This document shows positions 53,291-64,000 of a DNA stretch of 64,000 nucleotides, piece by piece. This stretch comes from Pegoplata infirma. Taxonomy: Eukaryota; Arthropoda; Insecta; Diptera; Anthomyiidae. The notes below the pieces were generated by a model. It did not search any database. It was given only the letters and a program-made list of their open reading frames with translations, and was not told the DNA's origin. Each line of letters opens with the position of its first letter. Within the stretch, counting starts at the first letter, position 1. The stretch is from positions 157,417,307-157,481,306 of the forward strand of contig OY992539.1 of assembly GCA_963921195.1 (NCBI GenBank). Reading direction: 5' to 3'. The translations under genes and the position numbers were made by a program.

Positions 53291-53744
53291 CAAACACTGG
53301 TGCTAAAGGCATAATTACTTGAGCGAATACGGTTCGGAGACGTGTCAGCTGATACGTTAGCTTGTATTAAAATAAATGGAAATAGATACTTAAACGAATA
53401 CGTGACGGTGGTGTAGCTGCCGAACTTTAAAACGATGCAACAGCCCGTCACGCTACAGCACCGCTACAGTAGCGCTCAAGTGCCAGGGCCTTAATTGCGT
53501 ACTTTCCAATATGGTGGCGTGGTTATTAGTACAGAATAATCATCACTGCCTAGTGTATGTGTGCCTGTACGTGTGAGCTTTTGTGTATGTATTTATGGTG
53601 TTTGTTTACGTTTTGTATGAAACGTCAAAAGTTACACCGTGTGCTGTCACTAATACTTACACCTATCAGATGCAACTCTGTGATACTACTACTCATGTAC
53701 TGTGGTGTAAAGAGAGGGCTTTTGATTTAAACAAAGGCTTTGGC
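53291..53744. repeat. Diverged relative of MITE B
   Basis: About 53494-53700 repeats parts of MITE B in the same order: TTTCCAATATGGTGGC, then AACGTCAAAAGTTACA, then GTGCTGTCACTAATACTTA. The intervening DNA differs. No matching ends were found, so it may be an old copy or the ancestral autonomous element's remains. Confidence 0.5.
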
Positions 53745-53829
53745 CACAGACTAATACAGACTCGACATAAGTGACAGATGTCAAAAAAGTAGTCTTGAAC
53801 CATATGGTTAATTTTTTCAAATTATTCTA

Positions 53830-55130
53830 CACGCAAAAAAAAATCTGTGTAAGATTGAGCAATCCTACTTGGTAAAACTTTTTTCATACCAAAAATTTTT
53901 TTTTACCAAATTTTTGCTAATATTATGCTTGTCGATGTTAAAGTAACATAATTCATTTTTTATGTAAAATAACCAAGTAGCTTGCTCAATAACGCAAATT
54001 ACCTGCACAAAAATTTATCGAAAGAAAACAACAAAAAAAACAAAACAAATACAGACCGCCATTTTTATTTTGTATTTTTGTGTGCGTGCGTTGTTCGTTT
54101 ATTTTTTGTGTTATAAAAACGTAAAAAGGAAATTGATATATAAAATAAAAATAAATTAATACATACATAAAAATAAATAATTAGTTTTCTAAAAGATAAA
54201 TAAATGTAAGATAAAAGAATGTTAAAGTTAATTTTGCTTTCATCACTTAAAACACCATTCAATAAGAAAAACCAATGAAGTCCCAGACGTATGTTTCGAT
54301 GAATAACAAATGGAATGATAAAGTGAGTATACCCGCATTCCGAAGACACCAATAAGGTTTAATAGATTTTTAGTTAAAAATTAGTGTTTGGTAATAATTT
54401 TATATTTTTACAGGGTACTGCTAAATAAATTTTTGAAGCTATGGAGAATCCTTCACTACAATAAAGAGCGTGGACACCAATCCTGCCTTTAGTTATAAAA
54501 TTAAAACCTAAAAACCCAAAGCCAAGGGAGTCCATACCTGTTTTGATGAGTTACAAATGGAATGACAAAGTAAGTGTTCCTCCTTACCAAGAGACCAATG
54601 GGGTTAACCAATTTTTTAAATTAAAAATTTATGTTTTGTAATAATTTTCTATTTTTACAGGATGCTTTTAAATAAATTCGTGAAGCTATAGCGGATCCTT
54701 TACTTCAAGAAGAAGCGTAGGCAGCAGTCACTCGAGAAAATTGTACAAAAAGGGTCAGTTGGTCGGTGGTAAATTAAATCCTACACAACATTTATTATAT
54801 TAATATGGATTTATTCTGTGAAAATTTTAAATTCAACAAATATACAAATTTTTACAAAAATTTATTGAAAATTTATTTTAGCATAAATGTGGTAATTTTT
54901 AGCATTATTTTTAGTCAGCTTTTCAAATAATTTTGGTATATTTCACCATATTTCTTTTGGTATATTTTACCAAGTTTTTGCTTAAATAGCGTTAGCATTT
55001 TCTTCAAAATTTTTTACATAAGTGTTTTGGCTAAATTACGAAAACTACTTCGTCGGTTGTAGTTTTAGCATATTTTTGGTAAAATTATGCCAGATTTTTG
55101 CTCACTCCGACACAAGTTTTTTTTTGCATG
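53830..55130. mobile_element. TA-flanked element with CACGCAAAAAAAA ends
   Basis: Ends CACGCAAAAAAAAATCTGTG and CACAAGTTTTTTTTTGCATG (inverted), with TA on both sides (53828-53829, 55131-55132). Copies 1 and 2 of MITE A show the empty site with a single TA. Subterminal regions carry TTGGTAAAA / TTTTACCAA words. It resembles 14282-21826 in its ends. It contains the duplicated exon-intron-like modules at 54280-54775 and no transposase. Confidence 0.85.
54280..54775 (+). repeat. Two tandem exon-intron-like modules
   Basis: Each module has an AAATGGAATGA.AAA block ending in a good donor (GTGAGTAT near 54320; GTAAGTGT near 54570). An AT-rich stretch of about 90 bp follows, ending TTTTTACAG, then an acceptor-side block with LLNKF(L/V)KL..IL in one frame. 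The two copies are diverged but keep donors, acceptors and most of the peptide. It may be part of a lost transposase gene or captured host DNA. No family recognised. Confidence 0.4.
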
Positions 55131-55221
55131 TACGAATTAGGTTAGAAAGAGAAAACTGATATAACGCGCCATTAGAAAAATAGATGCCAGATCGGTTTTT
55201 GTTGTTTCACTCACTCCTAAG

Positions 55222-55718
55222 TAGTGTTTGGGAATTCCCGGACTTATCAATTTCCCGGGAAACGGGAAAAAAATTATTTATTTCCCGGGATTCCCGGGAA
55301 TCCCGGGAAATATTCATTATTAATATAAATCATAAAAAACATTAAAATTTTACCAACTTTCTATTAAAAACAGTTTTATTAGAGATAAACAATTAATTAA
55401 AACATTAAAAATCAAAAAATAAAAGTTGAAAATCGTGAAATACAATAAAACAAAACAAAAAAAAATAATGCAACTTTTTTCCCTACAAAAAAACGCAAAA
55501 AATAACTAAAAATCGCAACTGCGTTAAAATTTAAAACTGCGTTATTCGAGCAAAAACTAATAAAGTTGACAGCACTTTTAATATTTGTTCTGGAAATGTA
55601 AATTCTAGGACCTCCGTGAAATTAGCGATGTCGCTAACTTTTTTTTTTTTTTTCTTTGATTCACAGGGTGACACAGATATGTTAAATTTTGTACTACTGC
55701 TTGCATGTATTTATGATT
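55222..55718. mobile_element. Left end of a hAT-like CCCGGGA-rich element, cut by satellite
   Basis: TAGTGTTTGGGAATTCCCGG is followed by repeated TTTCCCGGGATTCCCGGGAA words, a layout like that of the ends of the hAT MITE 19784-20697. The expected right end and the duplication of CTCCTAAG are absent, since satellite DNA begins at about 55719. The 65-codon frame at 55616 is not supported. Confidence 0.55.
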
Positions 55719-58700
55719 TCAGATTTTTGTGGAACACTTTTGTGGATGTTATGTTGATTAATCAAGATAATTACCACAAAACTGATATAACTAGGAATAA
55801 GAACCAATCTTGACAAAAAAGTAACAATAGGAAATGATAGAGGAGACTCTTACGAGTAATTTCGTGTACCACACTTATCTGGTTTCAGTTTTTTGTGGAA
55901 CACTTTTATGGATTTTGTCCTGACCACTCTTGGTCAGAAACATAAAACCGCTGTTGCTAGGGGTAAAGACCAATCTTGACAAAAATGTGACAATGGGAAA
56001 TCATAGAGGAGACCCTTACGAGTAATTTGGTGTACCACACTTATCTGGTTTCAGTTTTTTGTGGAACACTTTTATGGATTTTATCCTGACCACTCTGGGT
56101 CAGAAACATAAAACCGCTGTTGCTGGGTGTAAAGACCAATCTTGACAAAAATGTGACAATGGAAAATCATAGAGGAGACCCTTACGAGTAATTTGGTGTA
56201 CCACACTTATTTGGTTTCAGTTTTTTGTGGAACACTTTTATGGATTTTATCCTGACCACTCTGGGTCAGAAACATAAAACCGCTGTTGCTAGGGGTAAAT
56301 ACCAATCTTGACAAAAATGTGACAATGGGAAATCATAGAGGAGACTCTTACGAGTAATTTGGTGTACCACACTTATTTGGTTTCAGTTTTTTGTGGAACA
56401 CTTTTATGGATTTTGTCCTGACCACTCTTGGTCAGAAACATAAAACCGCTGTTGCTGGGGGTAAAGACCAATCTTGACAAAAATGTGACAATCGGAAATC
56501 ATAGAGGAGACCCTTACGAGTAATTTGGTGTACCACACTTATCTGGTTTCAGTTTTTTGTGGAACACTTTTATGGATTTTATCCTGACCACTCTGGGTCA
56601 AAAACATAAAACCGCTGTTGCTGGGGGTAAATACCAATCTTGACAAAAATGTGACATAGGAAATCATAGAGGAGACCCTTACGAGTAATTTGGTGTACCA
56701 CACTTATTTGGTTTCAGTTTTTTGTGGAACAGTTTTATGGATTTTATCCTGACCACTCTGGGTAAGAAACATAAAACCGCTGTTGCTGGGTGTAAAGACC
56801 AATCTTGACAAAAATGTGACAGTGGAAAATCATAGAGGAGACCCTTACGAGTAATTTGGTGTACCACACTTATTTGGTTTCAGTTTTTTGTGGAACACTT
56901 TTATGGATTTTGTCCTGACCACTCTGGGTCAGAAACAAAAAACCGCTGTTGCTAGGGGTAAATACCAATCTTGACAAAAATGTGACAATGGGAAATCATA
57001 GAGGAGACTCTTACGAGTAATTTGGTGTACCACACTTATTTGGTTTCAGTTTTTTGTGGAACACTTTTATGGATTTTATCCTGACCACTCTGGGTCAGAA
57101 ACATAAAACCGCTGTTGCTAGGGGTAAATACCAATCTTGACAAAAATGTGACAATGGGAAATCATAGAGGAGACTCTTACGAGTAATTTGGTGTACCACA
57201 CTTATTTGGTTTCAGTTTTTTGTGGAACACTTTTATGGATTTTATCCTGACCACTCTGGGTCAGAAACATAAAACCGCTGTTGCTAGGGGTAAATACCAA
57301 TCTTGACAAAAATGTGACAATGGGAAATCATAGAGGAGACTCTTACGAGTAATTTGGTGTACCACACTTATTTGGTTTCAGTTTTTTGTGGAACACTTTT
57401 ATGGATTTTATCCTGACCACTCTGGGTCAGAAACATAAAACCGCTGTTGCTAGGGGTAAATACCAATCTTGACAAAAATGTGACAATGGGAAATCATAGA
57501 GGAGACTCTTACGAGTAATTTGGTGTACCACACTTATTTGGTTTCAGTTTTTTGTGGAACACTTTTATGGATTTTATCCTGACCACTCTGGGTAAGAAAC
57601 ATAAAACCGCTGTTGCTGGGTGTAAAGACCAATCTTGACAAAAATGTGACAATGGAAAATCATAGAGGAGACCCTTACGAGTAATTTGGTGTATCACACT
57701 TATTTGGTTTCAGTTTTTTGTGGAACACTTTTATGGATTTTATCCTGACCACTCTTGGTCAGAAACATAAAACCGCTGTTGCTGGGGGTAAAGACCAATC
57801 TTGATAAAAATGTGACAATGGGAAATCATAGAGGAGACTCTTACGAGTAATTTGGTGTACCACACTTATTTGGTTTCAGTTTTTTGTGGAACACTTTTAT
57901 GGATTTTGTCCTGACCACTCTGGGTCAGAAACAAAAAACCGCTGTTGCTAGGGGTAAATACCAATCTTGACAAAAATGTGACAATGGGAAATCATAGAGG
58001 AGACTCTTACGAGTAATTTGGTGTACCACACTTATTTGGTTTCAGTTTTTTGTGGAACTCTTTTATGGATTTTATCCTGACCACTCTGGGTCAGAAACAT
58101 AAAACCGCTGTTGCTAGGGGTAAATACCAATCTTGACAAAAATGTGACAATGGGAAATCATAGAGGAGACTCTTACGAGTAATTTGGTGTACCACACTTA
58201 TTTGGTTTCAGTTTTTTGTGGAACACTTTTATGGATTTTATCCTGACCACTCTGGGTCAGAAACATAAAACCGCTGTTGCTGGGTGTAAATACCAATCTT
58301 GACAAAAATGTGACAATGGGAAATCATAGAGGAGACTCTTACGAGTAATTTGGTGTACCACACTTATTTGGTTTCAGTTTTTTGTGGAACACTTTTATGG
58401 ATTTTGTCCTGACCACTCTTGGTCAGAAACATAAAACCGCTGTTGCTGGGGGTAAAGACCAATCTTGACAAAAATGTGACAATCGGAAATCATAGAGGAG
58501 ACCCTTACGAGTAATTTGGTGTACCACACTTATTTGGTTTCAGTTTTTTGTGGAACACTTTTATGGATTTTATCCTGACCACTCTGGGTCAGAAACATAA
58601 AACCGCTGTTGCTAGGGGTAAATACCAATCTTGACAAAAATGTGACAATGGGAAATCATAGAGGAGACTCTTACGAGTAATTTGGTGTACCACACTTATT

Positions 58701-61408
58701 TGGTTTCAGTTTTTTGTGGAACACTTTTATGGATTTTATCCTGACCACTCTGGGTCAGAAACATAAAACCGCTGTTGCTAGGGGTAAATACCAATCTTGA
58801 CAAAAATGTGACAATGGGAAATCATAGAGGAGACTCTTACGAGTAATTTGATGTACCACACTTATTTGGTTTCAGTTTTTTGTGGAACACTTTTATGGAT
58901 TTTATCCTGACCACTCTGGGTAAGAAACATAAAACCGCTGTTGCTGGGTGTAAAGACCAATCTTGACAAAAATGTGACAATGGAAAATCATAGAGGAGAC
59001 CCTTACGAGTAATTTGGTGTATCACACTTATTTGGTTTCAGTTTTTTGTGGAACACTTTTATGGATTTTATCCTGACCACTCTGGGTCAGAAACATAAAA
59101 CCGCTGTTGCTGGGGTAAAGACCAATCTTGACAAAAATGTGACAATGGGAAATCATAGAGGAGACTCTTACGAGTAATTTGGTGTACCACACTTATTTGG
59201 TTTCAGTTTTTTGTGGAACACTTTTATGGATTTTGTCCTGACCACTCTGGGTCAGAAACAAAAAACCGCTGTTGCTAGGGGTAAATACCAATCTTGACAA
59301 AAATGTGACAATGGGAAATCATAGAGGAGACTCTTACGAGTAATTTGGTGTACCACACTTATTTGGTTTCAGTTTTTTGTGGAACACTTTTATGGATTTT
59401 ATCCTGACCACTCTGGGTCAGAAACATAAAACCGCTGTTGCTAGGGGTAAATACCAATCTTGACAAAAATGTGACAATGGGAAATCATAGAGGAGACTCT
59501 TACGAGTAATTTGGTGTACCACACTTATTTGGTTTCAGTTTTTTGTGGAACACTTTTATGGATTTTATCCTGACCACTCTGGGTCAGAAACATAAAACCG
59601 CTGTTGCTGGGTGTAAATACCAATCTTGACAAAAATGTAACAATGGGAAATCATAGAGGAGACTCTTACGAGTAATTTGGTGTACCACACTTATTTGGTT
59701 TCAGTTTTTTGTGGAACACTTTTATCGATTTTATCCTGACCACTCTGGGTAAGAAACATAAAACCGCTGTTGCTGGGTGTAAAGACCAATCTTGACAAAA
59801 ATGTGACAATGGAAAATCATAGAGGAGACCCTTACGAGTAATTTGGTGTACCACACTTATTTGGTTTCAGTTTTTTGTGGAACACTTTTATGGATTTTAT
59901 CCTGACCACTCTTGGTCAGAAACATAAAACCGCTGTTGCTGTGGGTAAGGACCAATCTTGACAAAAATGTGACAATGGGAAATTATAGAGGAGACCCTTA
60001 CGAGTAATTTGGTGTACCACACTTATTTGGTTTCAGTTTTTTGTGGAACACTTTTATGGATTTTATCCTGACCACTCTGGGTAAGAAACATAAAACCGCT
60101 GTTGCTGGGTGTAAAGACCAATCTTGACAAAAATGTGACAATGGGAAATCATAGAGGAGACTCTTACGAGTAATTTGGTGTACCACACTTATTTGGTTTC
60201 AGTTTTTTGTGGAACACTTTTATGGATTTTGTCCTGACCACTCTTGGTCAGAAACATAAAACAGCTGTTGCTGGGGGTAAAGACCAATCTTGACAAAAAC
60301 GTGACAATAGGAAATCATAGAGGAGACTCTTACGAGTAATTTGGTGTACCACACTTATTTGGTTTCAGTTTTTTGTGGAACACTTTTATGGATTTTGTCC
60401 TGACCACTCTTGGTCAGAAACATAAAACCGCTGTTGCTGGGGGTAAAGACCAATCTTGACAAAAATGTAACAATGGGAAATCATAGAGGAGACTCTTACG
60501 AGTAATTTGGTGTACCACACTTATTTGGTTTCAGTTTTTTGTGGAACACTTTTATCGATTTTATCCTGACCACTCTGGGTAAGAAACATAAAACCGCTGT
60601 TGCTGGGTGTAAAGACCAATCTTGACAAAAATGTGACAATGGAAAATCATAGAGGAGACCCTTACGAGTAATTTGGTGTACCACACTTATTTGGTTTCAG
60701 TTTTTTGTGGAACACTTTTATGGATTTTATCCTGACCACTCTTGGTCAGAAACATAAAACCGCTGTTGCTGTGGGTAAGGACCAATCTTGACAAAAATGT
60801 GACAATGGGAAATTATAGAGGAGACCCTTACGAGTAATTTGGTGTACCACACTTATTTGGTTTCAGTTTTTTGTGGAACACTTTTATGGATTTTATCCTG
60901 ACCACTCTGGGTAAGAAACATAAAACCGCTGTTGCTGGGTGTAAATACCAATCTTGACAAAAATGTAACAATGGGAAATCATAGAGGAGACTCTTACGAG
61001 TAATTTGGTGTACCACACTTATTTGGTTTCAGTTTTTTGTGGAACACTTTTATCGATTTTATCCTGACCACTCTGGGTAAGAAACATAAAACCGCTGTTG
61101 CTGGGTGTAAAGACCAATCTTGACAAAAATGTGACAATGGGAAATCATAGAGGAGACTCTTACGAGTAATTTGGTGTACCACACTTATTTGGTTTCAGTT
61201 TTTTGTGGAACACTTTTATGGATTTTATCCTGACCACTCTGGGTAAGAAACATAAAACCGCTGTTGCTGGGTGTAAAGACCAATCTTGACAAAAATGTGA
61301 CAATGGGAAATCATAGAGGAGACTCTTACGAGTAATTTGGTGTACCACACTTATTTGGTTTCAGTTTTTTGTGGAACACTTTTATGGATTTTGTCCTGAC
61401 CACTCTTG
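55719..61408 (+). repeat. 166-bp satellite array, forward block
   Basis: About 34 monomers of 166 bp, each with GTTTTTTGTGGAACACTTTT, CCTGACCACTCT, AAACCGCTGTTGCT, AATCATAGAGGAGAC and TTACGAGTAATTTGGTGTAC. The first monomer is clearly diverged, as is usual at array edges. Variants mark groups of monomers: GGGTCAGAAACAAAAAACCG recurs at 6- and 8-monomer distances (near 56927, 57924, 59251). The 62-codon minus-strand frames are a by-product of a variant and are not genes. The period is close to one nucleosome length. Confidence 0.95.
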
Positions 61409-61411
61409 TGT

Positions 61412-64000
61412 TAAAAGTGTTCCACAAAAAACTGAAACCAAATAAGTGTGGTACACCAAATTACTCGTAAGGGTCTCCTCTATGATTTCCCATTGTCACA
61501 TTTTTGTCAAGATTGGTATTTACCCCCAGCAACAGCGGTTTTATGTTTCTGACCCAGAGTGGTCAGGATAAAATCCATAAAAGTGTTCCACAAAAAACTG
61601 AAACCAGATAAGTGTGGTACACCAAATTACTCGTAAGGGTCTCCTCTATGATTTCCGATTGTCACATTTTTGTCAAGATTGGTCTTTACCCCCAGCAACA
61701 GCGGTTTTATGTTTCTGACCAAGAGTGGTCAGGACAAAATCCATAAAAGTGTTCCACAAAAAACTGAAACCAAATAAGTGTGGTACACCAAATTACTCGT
61801 AAGAGTCTCCTCTATGATTTCCTATTGTCACATTTTTGTCAAGATTGGTCTTTACCCCCAGCAACAGCTGTTTTATGTTTCTGACCAAGAGTGGTCAGGA
61901 CAAAATCCATAAAAGTGTTCCACAAAAAACTGAAACCAAATAAGTGTGGTACACCAAATTACTCGTAAGAGTCTCCTCTATGATTTCCCATTGTCACATT
62001 TTTGTCAAGATTGGTCTTTACACCCAGCAACAGCGGTTTTATGTTTCTTACCCAGAGTGGTCAGGATAAAATCCATAAAAGTGTTCCACAAAAAACTGAA
62101 ACCAAATAAGTGTGGTACATTAAATTACTCGTAAGGGTCTCCTCTATAATTTCCCATTGTCACATTTTTGTCAAGATTGGTCCTTACCCACAGCAACAGT
62201 GGTTTTATGTTTCTGACCAAGAGTTGTCAGGATAAAATCCATAAAAGTGTTCCACAAAAAACTGAAACCAAATAAGTGTGGTACACCAAATTACTCGTAA
62301 GGGTCTCCGCTATGACTTTCCATTGTCACATTTTTGTCAAGATTGGTCTTTACACCCAGCAACAGCGGTTTTATGTTTCTGACCCAGAGTGGTCAGGATA
62401 AAATCCATAAAAGTGTTCCACAAAAAACTGAAACCAAATAAGTGTGGTACACCGAATTACTCGTAAGGGTCTCCTCTATGATTTTCCATTGTCACATTTT
62501 TGTCAAGATTGGTCTTTACACCCAGCAACAGCGGTTTTATGTTTCTTACCCAGAGTGGTCAGGATAAAATCCATAAAAGTGTTCCACAAAAAACTGAAAC
62601 CAAATAAGTGTGGTACACCAAATTACTCGTAAGAGTCTCCTCTATGATTTCCCATTGTCACATTTTTGTCAAGATTGGTATTTACCCCTAGCAACAGCGG
62701 TTTTATGTTTCTGACCCAGAGTGGTCAGGATAAAATCCATAAAAGTGTTCCACAAAAAACTGTAACCAAATAAGTGTGGTACACCAAATTACTCGTAAGG
62801 GTCTCCTCTATGATTTTCCATTGTCACATTTTTGTCAAGATTGGTCTTTACACCCAGCAACAGCGGTTTTATGTTTCTTACCCAGAGTGGTCAGGATAAA
62901 ATCCATAAAAGTGTTCCACAAAAAACTGAAACCAAATAAGTGTGGTACACCAAATTACTCGTAAGAGTCTCCTCTATGATTTCCCATTGTCACATTTTTG
63001 TCAAGATTGGTCTTTACCCCCAGCAACAGCGGTTTTATGTTTCTGACCAAGAGTGGTCAGGATAAAATCCATAAAAGTGTTCCACAAAAAACTGAAACCA
63101 AATAAGTGTGGTACACCAAATTACTCGTAAGGGTCTCCTCTATGATTTCCCATTGTCACATTTTTGTCAAGATTGGTCTTTACCCACAGCAACAGCGGTT
63201 TTATGTTTCTGACCAAGAGTGGTCAGGATAAAATCCATAAAAGTGTTCCACAAAAAACTGAAACCAAATAAGTGTGATACACCAAATTACTCGTAAGGGT
63301 CTCCTCTATGATTTTCCATTGTCACATTTTTGTCAAGATTGGTCTTTACACCCAGCAACAGCGGTTTTATGTTTCTTACCCAGAGTGGTCAGGATAAAAT
63401 CCATAAAAGTGTTCCACAAAAAACTGAAACCAAATAAGTGTGGTACACCAAATTACTCGTAAGAGTCTCCTCTATGATTTCCCATTGTCACATTTTTGCC
63501 AAGATTGGTCTTTACCCCCAGCAACAGCGGTTTTATGTTTCTGACCAAGAGTGGTCAGGACAAAATCCATAAAAGTGTTCCACAAAAAACTGAAACCAAA
63601 TAAGTGTGGTACACCAAATTACTCGTAAGAGTCTCCTCTATGATTTCCTATTGTCACATTTTTGTCAAGATTGGTCTTTACCCCCAGCAACAGCTGTTTT
63701 ATGTTTCTGACCAAGAGTGGTCAGGACAAAATCCATAAAAGTGTTCCACAAAAAACTGAAACCAAATAAGTGTGGTACACCAAATTACTCGTAAGAGTCT
63801 CCTCTATGATTTCCCATTGTCACATTTTTGTCAAGATTGGTCTTTACACCCAGCAACAGCGGTTTTATGTTTCTTACCCAGAGTGGTCAGGATAAAATCC
63901 ATAAAAGTGTTCCACAAAAAACTGAAACCAAATAAGTGTGGTACACCAAATTACTCGTAAGGGTCTCCTCTATAATTTCCCATTGTCACATTTTTGTCAA
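61412..64000 (-). repeat. 166-bp satellite array, inverted block
   Basis: Immediately after CACTCTTG (61401-61408) the same monomers continue on the opposite strand for about 15.6 units, to the window end. Marker variants show that parts of this block are copies of the forward block. The AACAGCTGTTTTATG variant occurs near 61862 and 63690, about 11 monomers apart, and once in the forward block near 60258 with the same neighbours. Confidence 0.95.

Larger units (their letters stand above)
53745..55221. mobile_element. 300-bp MITE, family A, copy 3 (twice interrupted)
   Basis: The left 85 bp (53745-53829) and the next 91 bp (55131-55221) match copies 1 and 2 and are separated by the TA-flanked element 53830-55130. 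The rest is missing: at 55222 a TAGTGTTTGGGAATTCCC end begins, and the remaining half does not reappear. Confidence 0.85.

Noticed and set aside
56679..63960. Fourteen similar 62-codon frames in the satellite
   Set aside because: They appear only in monomers with particular variants, on whichever strand follows the array orientation, and the 166-bp period is not a multiple of three. No domain, no start context; a by-product of repetition.
55719..64000. CRISPR-like array
   Set aside because: Regular spacing, but the whole 166-bp unit is conserved with no unique spacers; this is a eukaryotic satellite.

Overview
This is a gene-poor, strongly AT-rich piece of an animal nuclear genome. It is most likely from an insect, and probably from a fly. 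The evidence is the repeat content: copia, Gypsy-type and Jockey-type retroelements, Penelope-like elements, several hAT families, many short inverted-repeat (MITE) elements and a 166-bp satellite. One short spliced exon resembles the N-terminal armadillo-repeat part of ARMC8. There are no operons, CRISPR arrays or rRNA genes, and no canonical tRNA gene was seen. Nearly every long reading frame belongs to a transposable element, and most are broken.

Layout. 1-3700: a 300-bp MITE and an inverted set of diverged exon-like modules that share an unrecognised peptide. 3738-5589: an element with CCCGGGTG ends, containing a hAT-type insertion and a small MITE. 5693-10006: a foldback element split by a tandem/inverted array of 509-bp units carrying hammerhead-ribozyme-like cores, itself split by a TTAA-flanked element. 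11303-14115: a hAT-like element holding a 5'-truncated LINE with RNase H. 14282-21826: a TA-flanked element containing CCCGAGT-ended elements and a head-to-head Penelope palindrome, one arm of which is split by a hAT MITE with two tRNA-like segments. 22242-25183: two inverted-repeat elements. 25929-29693: two Jockey-group LINEs, one split by a MITE.

30052-49636 is one 19.6-kb hAT element with intact terminal repeats and an 8-bp duplication (GTCACCAT). Inside it are an LTR-type insertion carrying a 4.6-kb palindrome of Gypsy-type pol, a Penelope fragment, a MITE split by a nearly complete copia element (whose 3' LTR is split again), a second hAT, a second foldback copy and a LINE fragment. Each nested step in the Penelope-MITE-copia chain is supported by direct duplications, so the order of insertion can be read from the sequence.

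49645-55700 holds further MITEs, the ARMC8-like exon on the minus strand, and a 300-bp MITE interrupted twice. 55719-64000 is a satellite array of about 50 monomers that switches strand at about 61410.

The window reads as heterochromatin-like or intronic DNA next to a satellite block. Its distinguishing feature is the number of large near-perfect palindromes (Penelope, Gypsy, foldback, hAT) and of elements with ribozyme-like or tRNA-like cores. All family assignments are from motifs and target-site duplications read by eye; no database search was possible.
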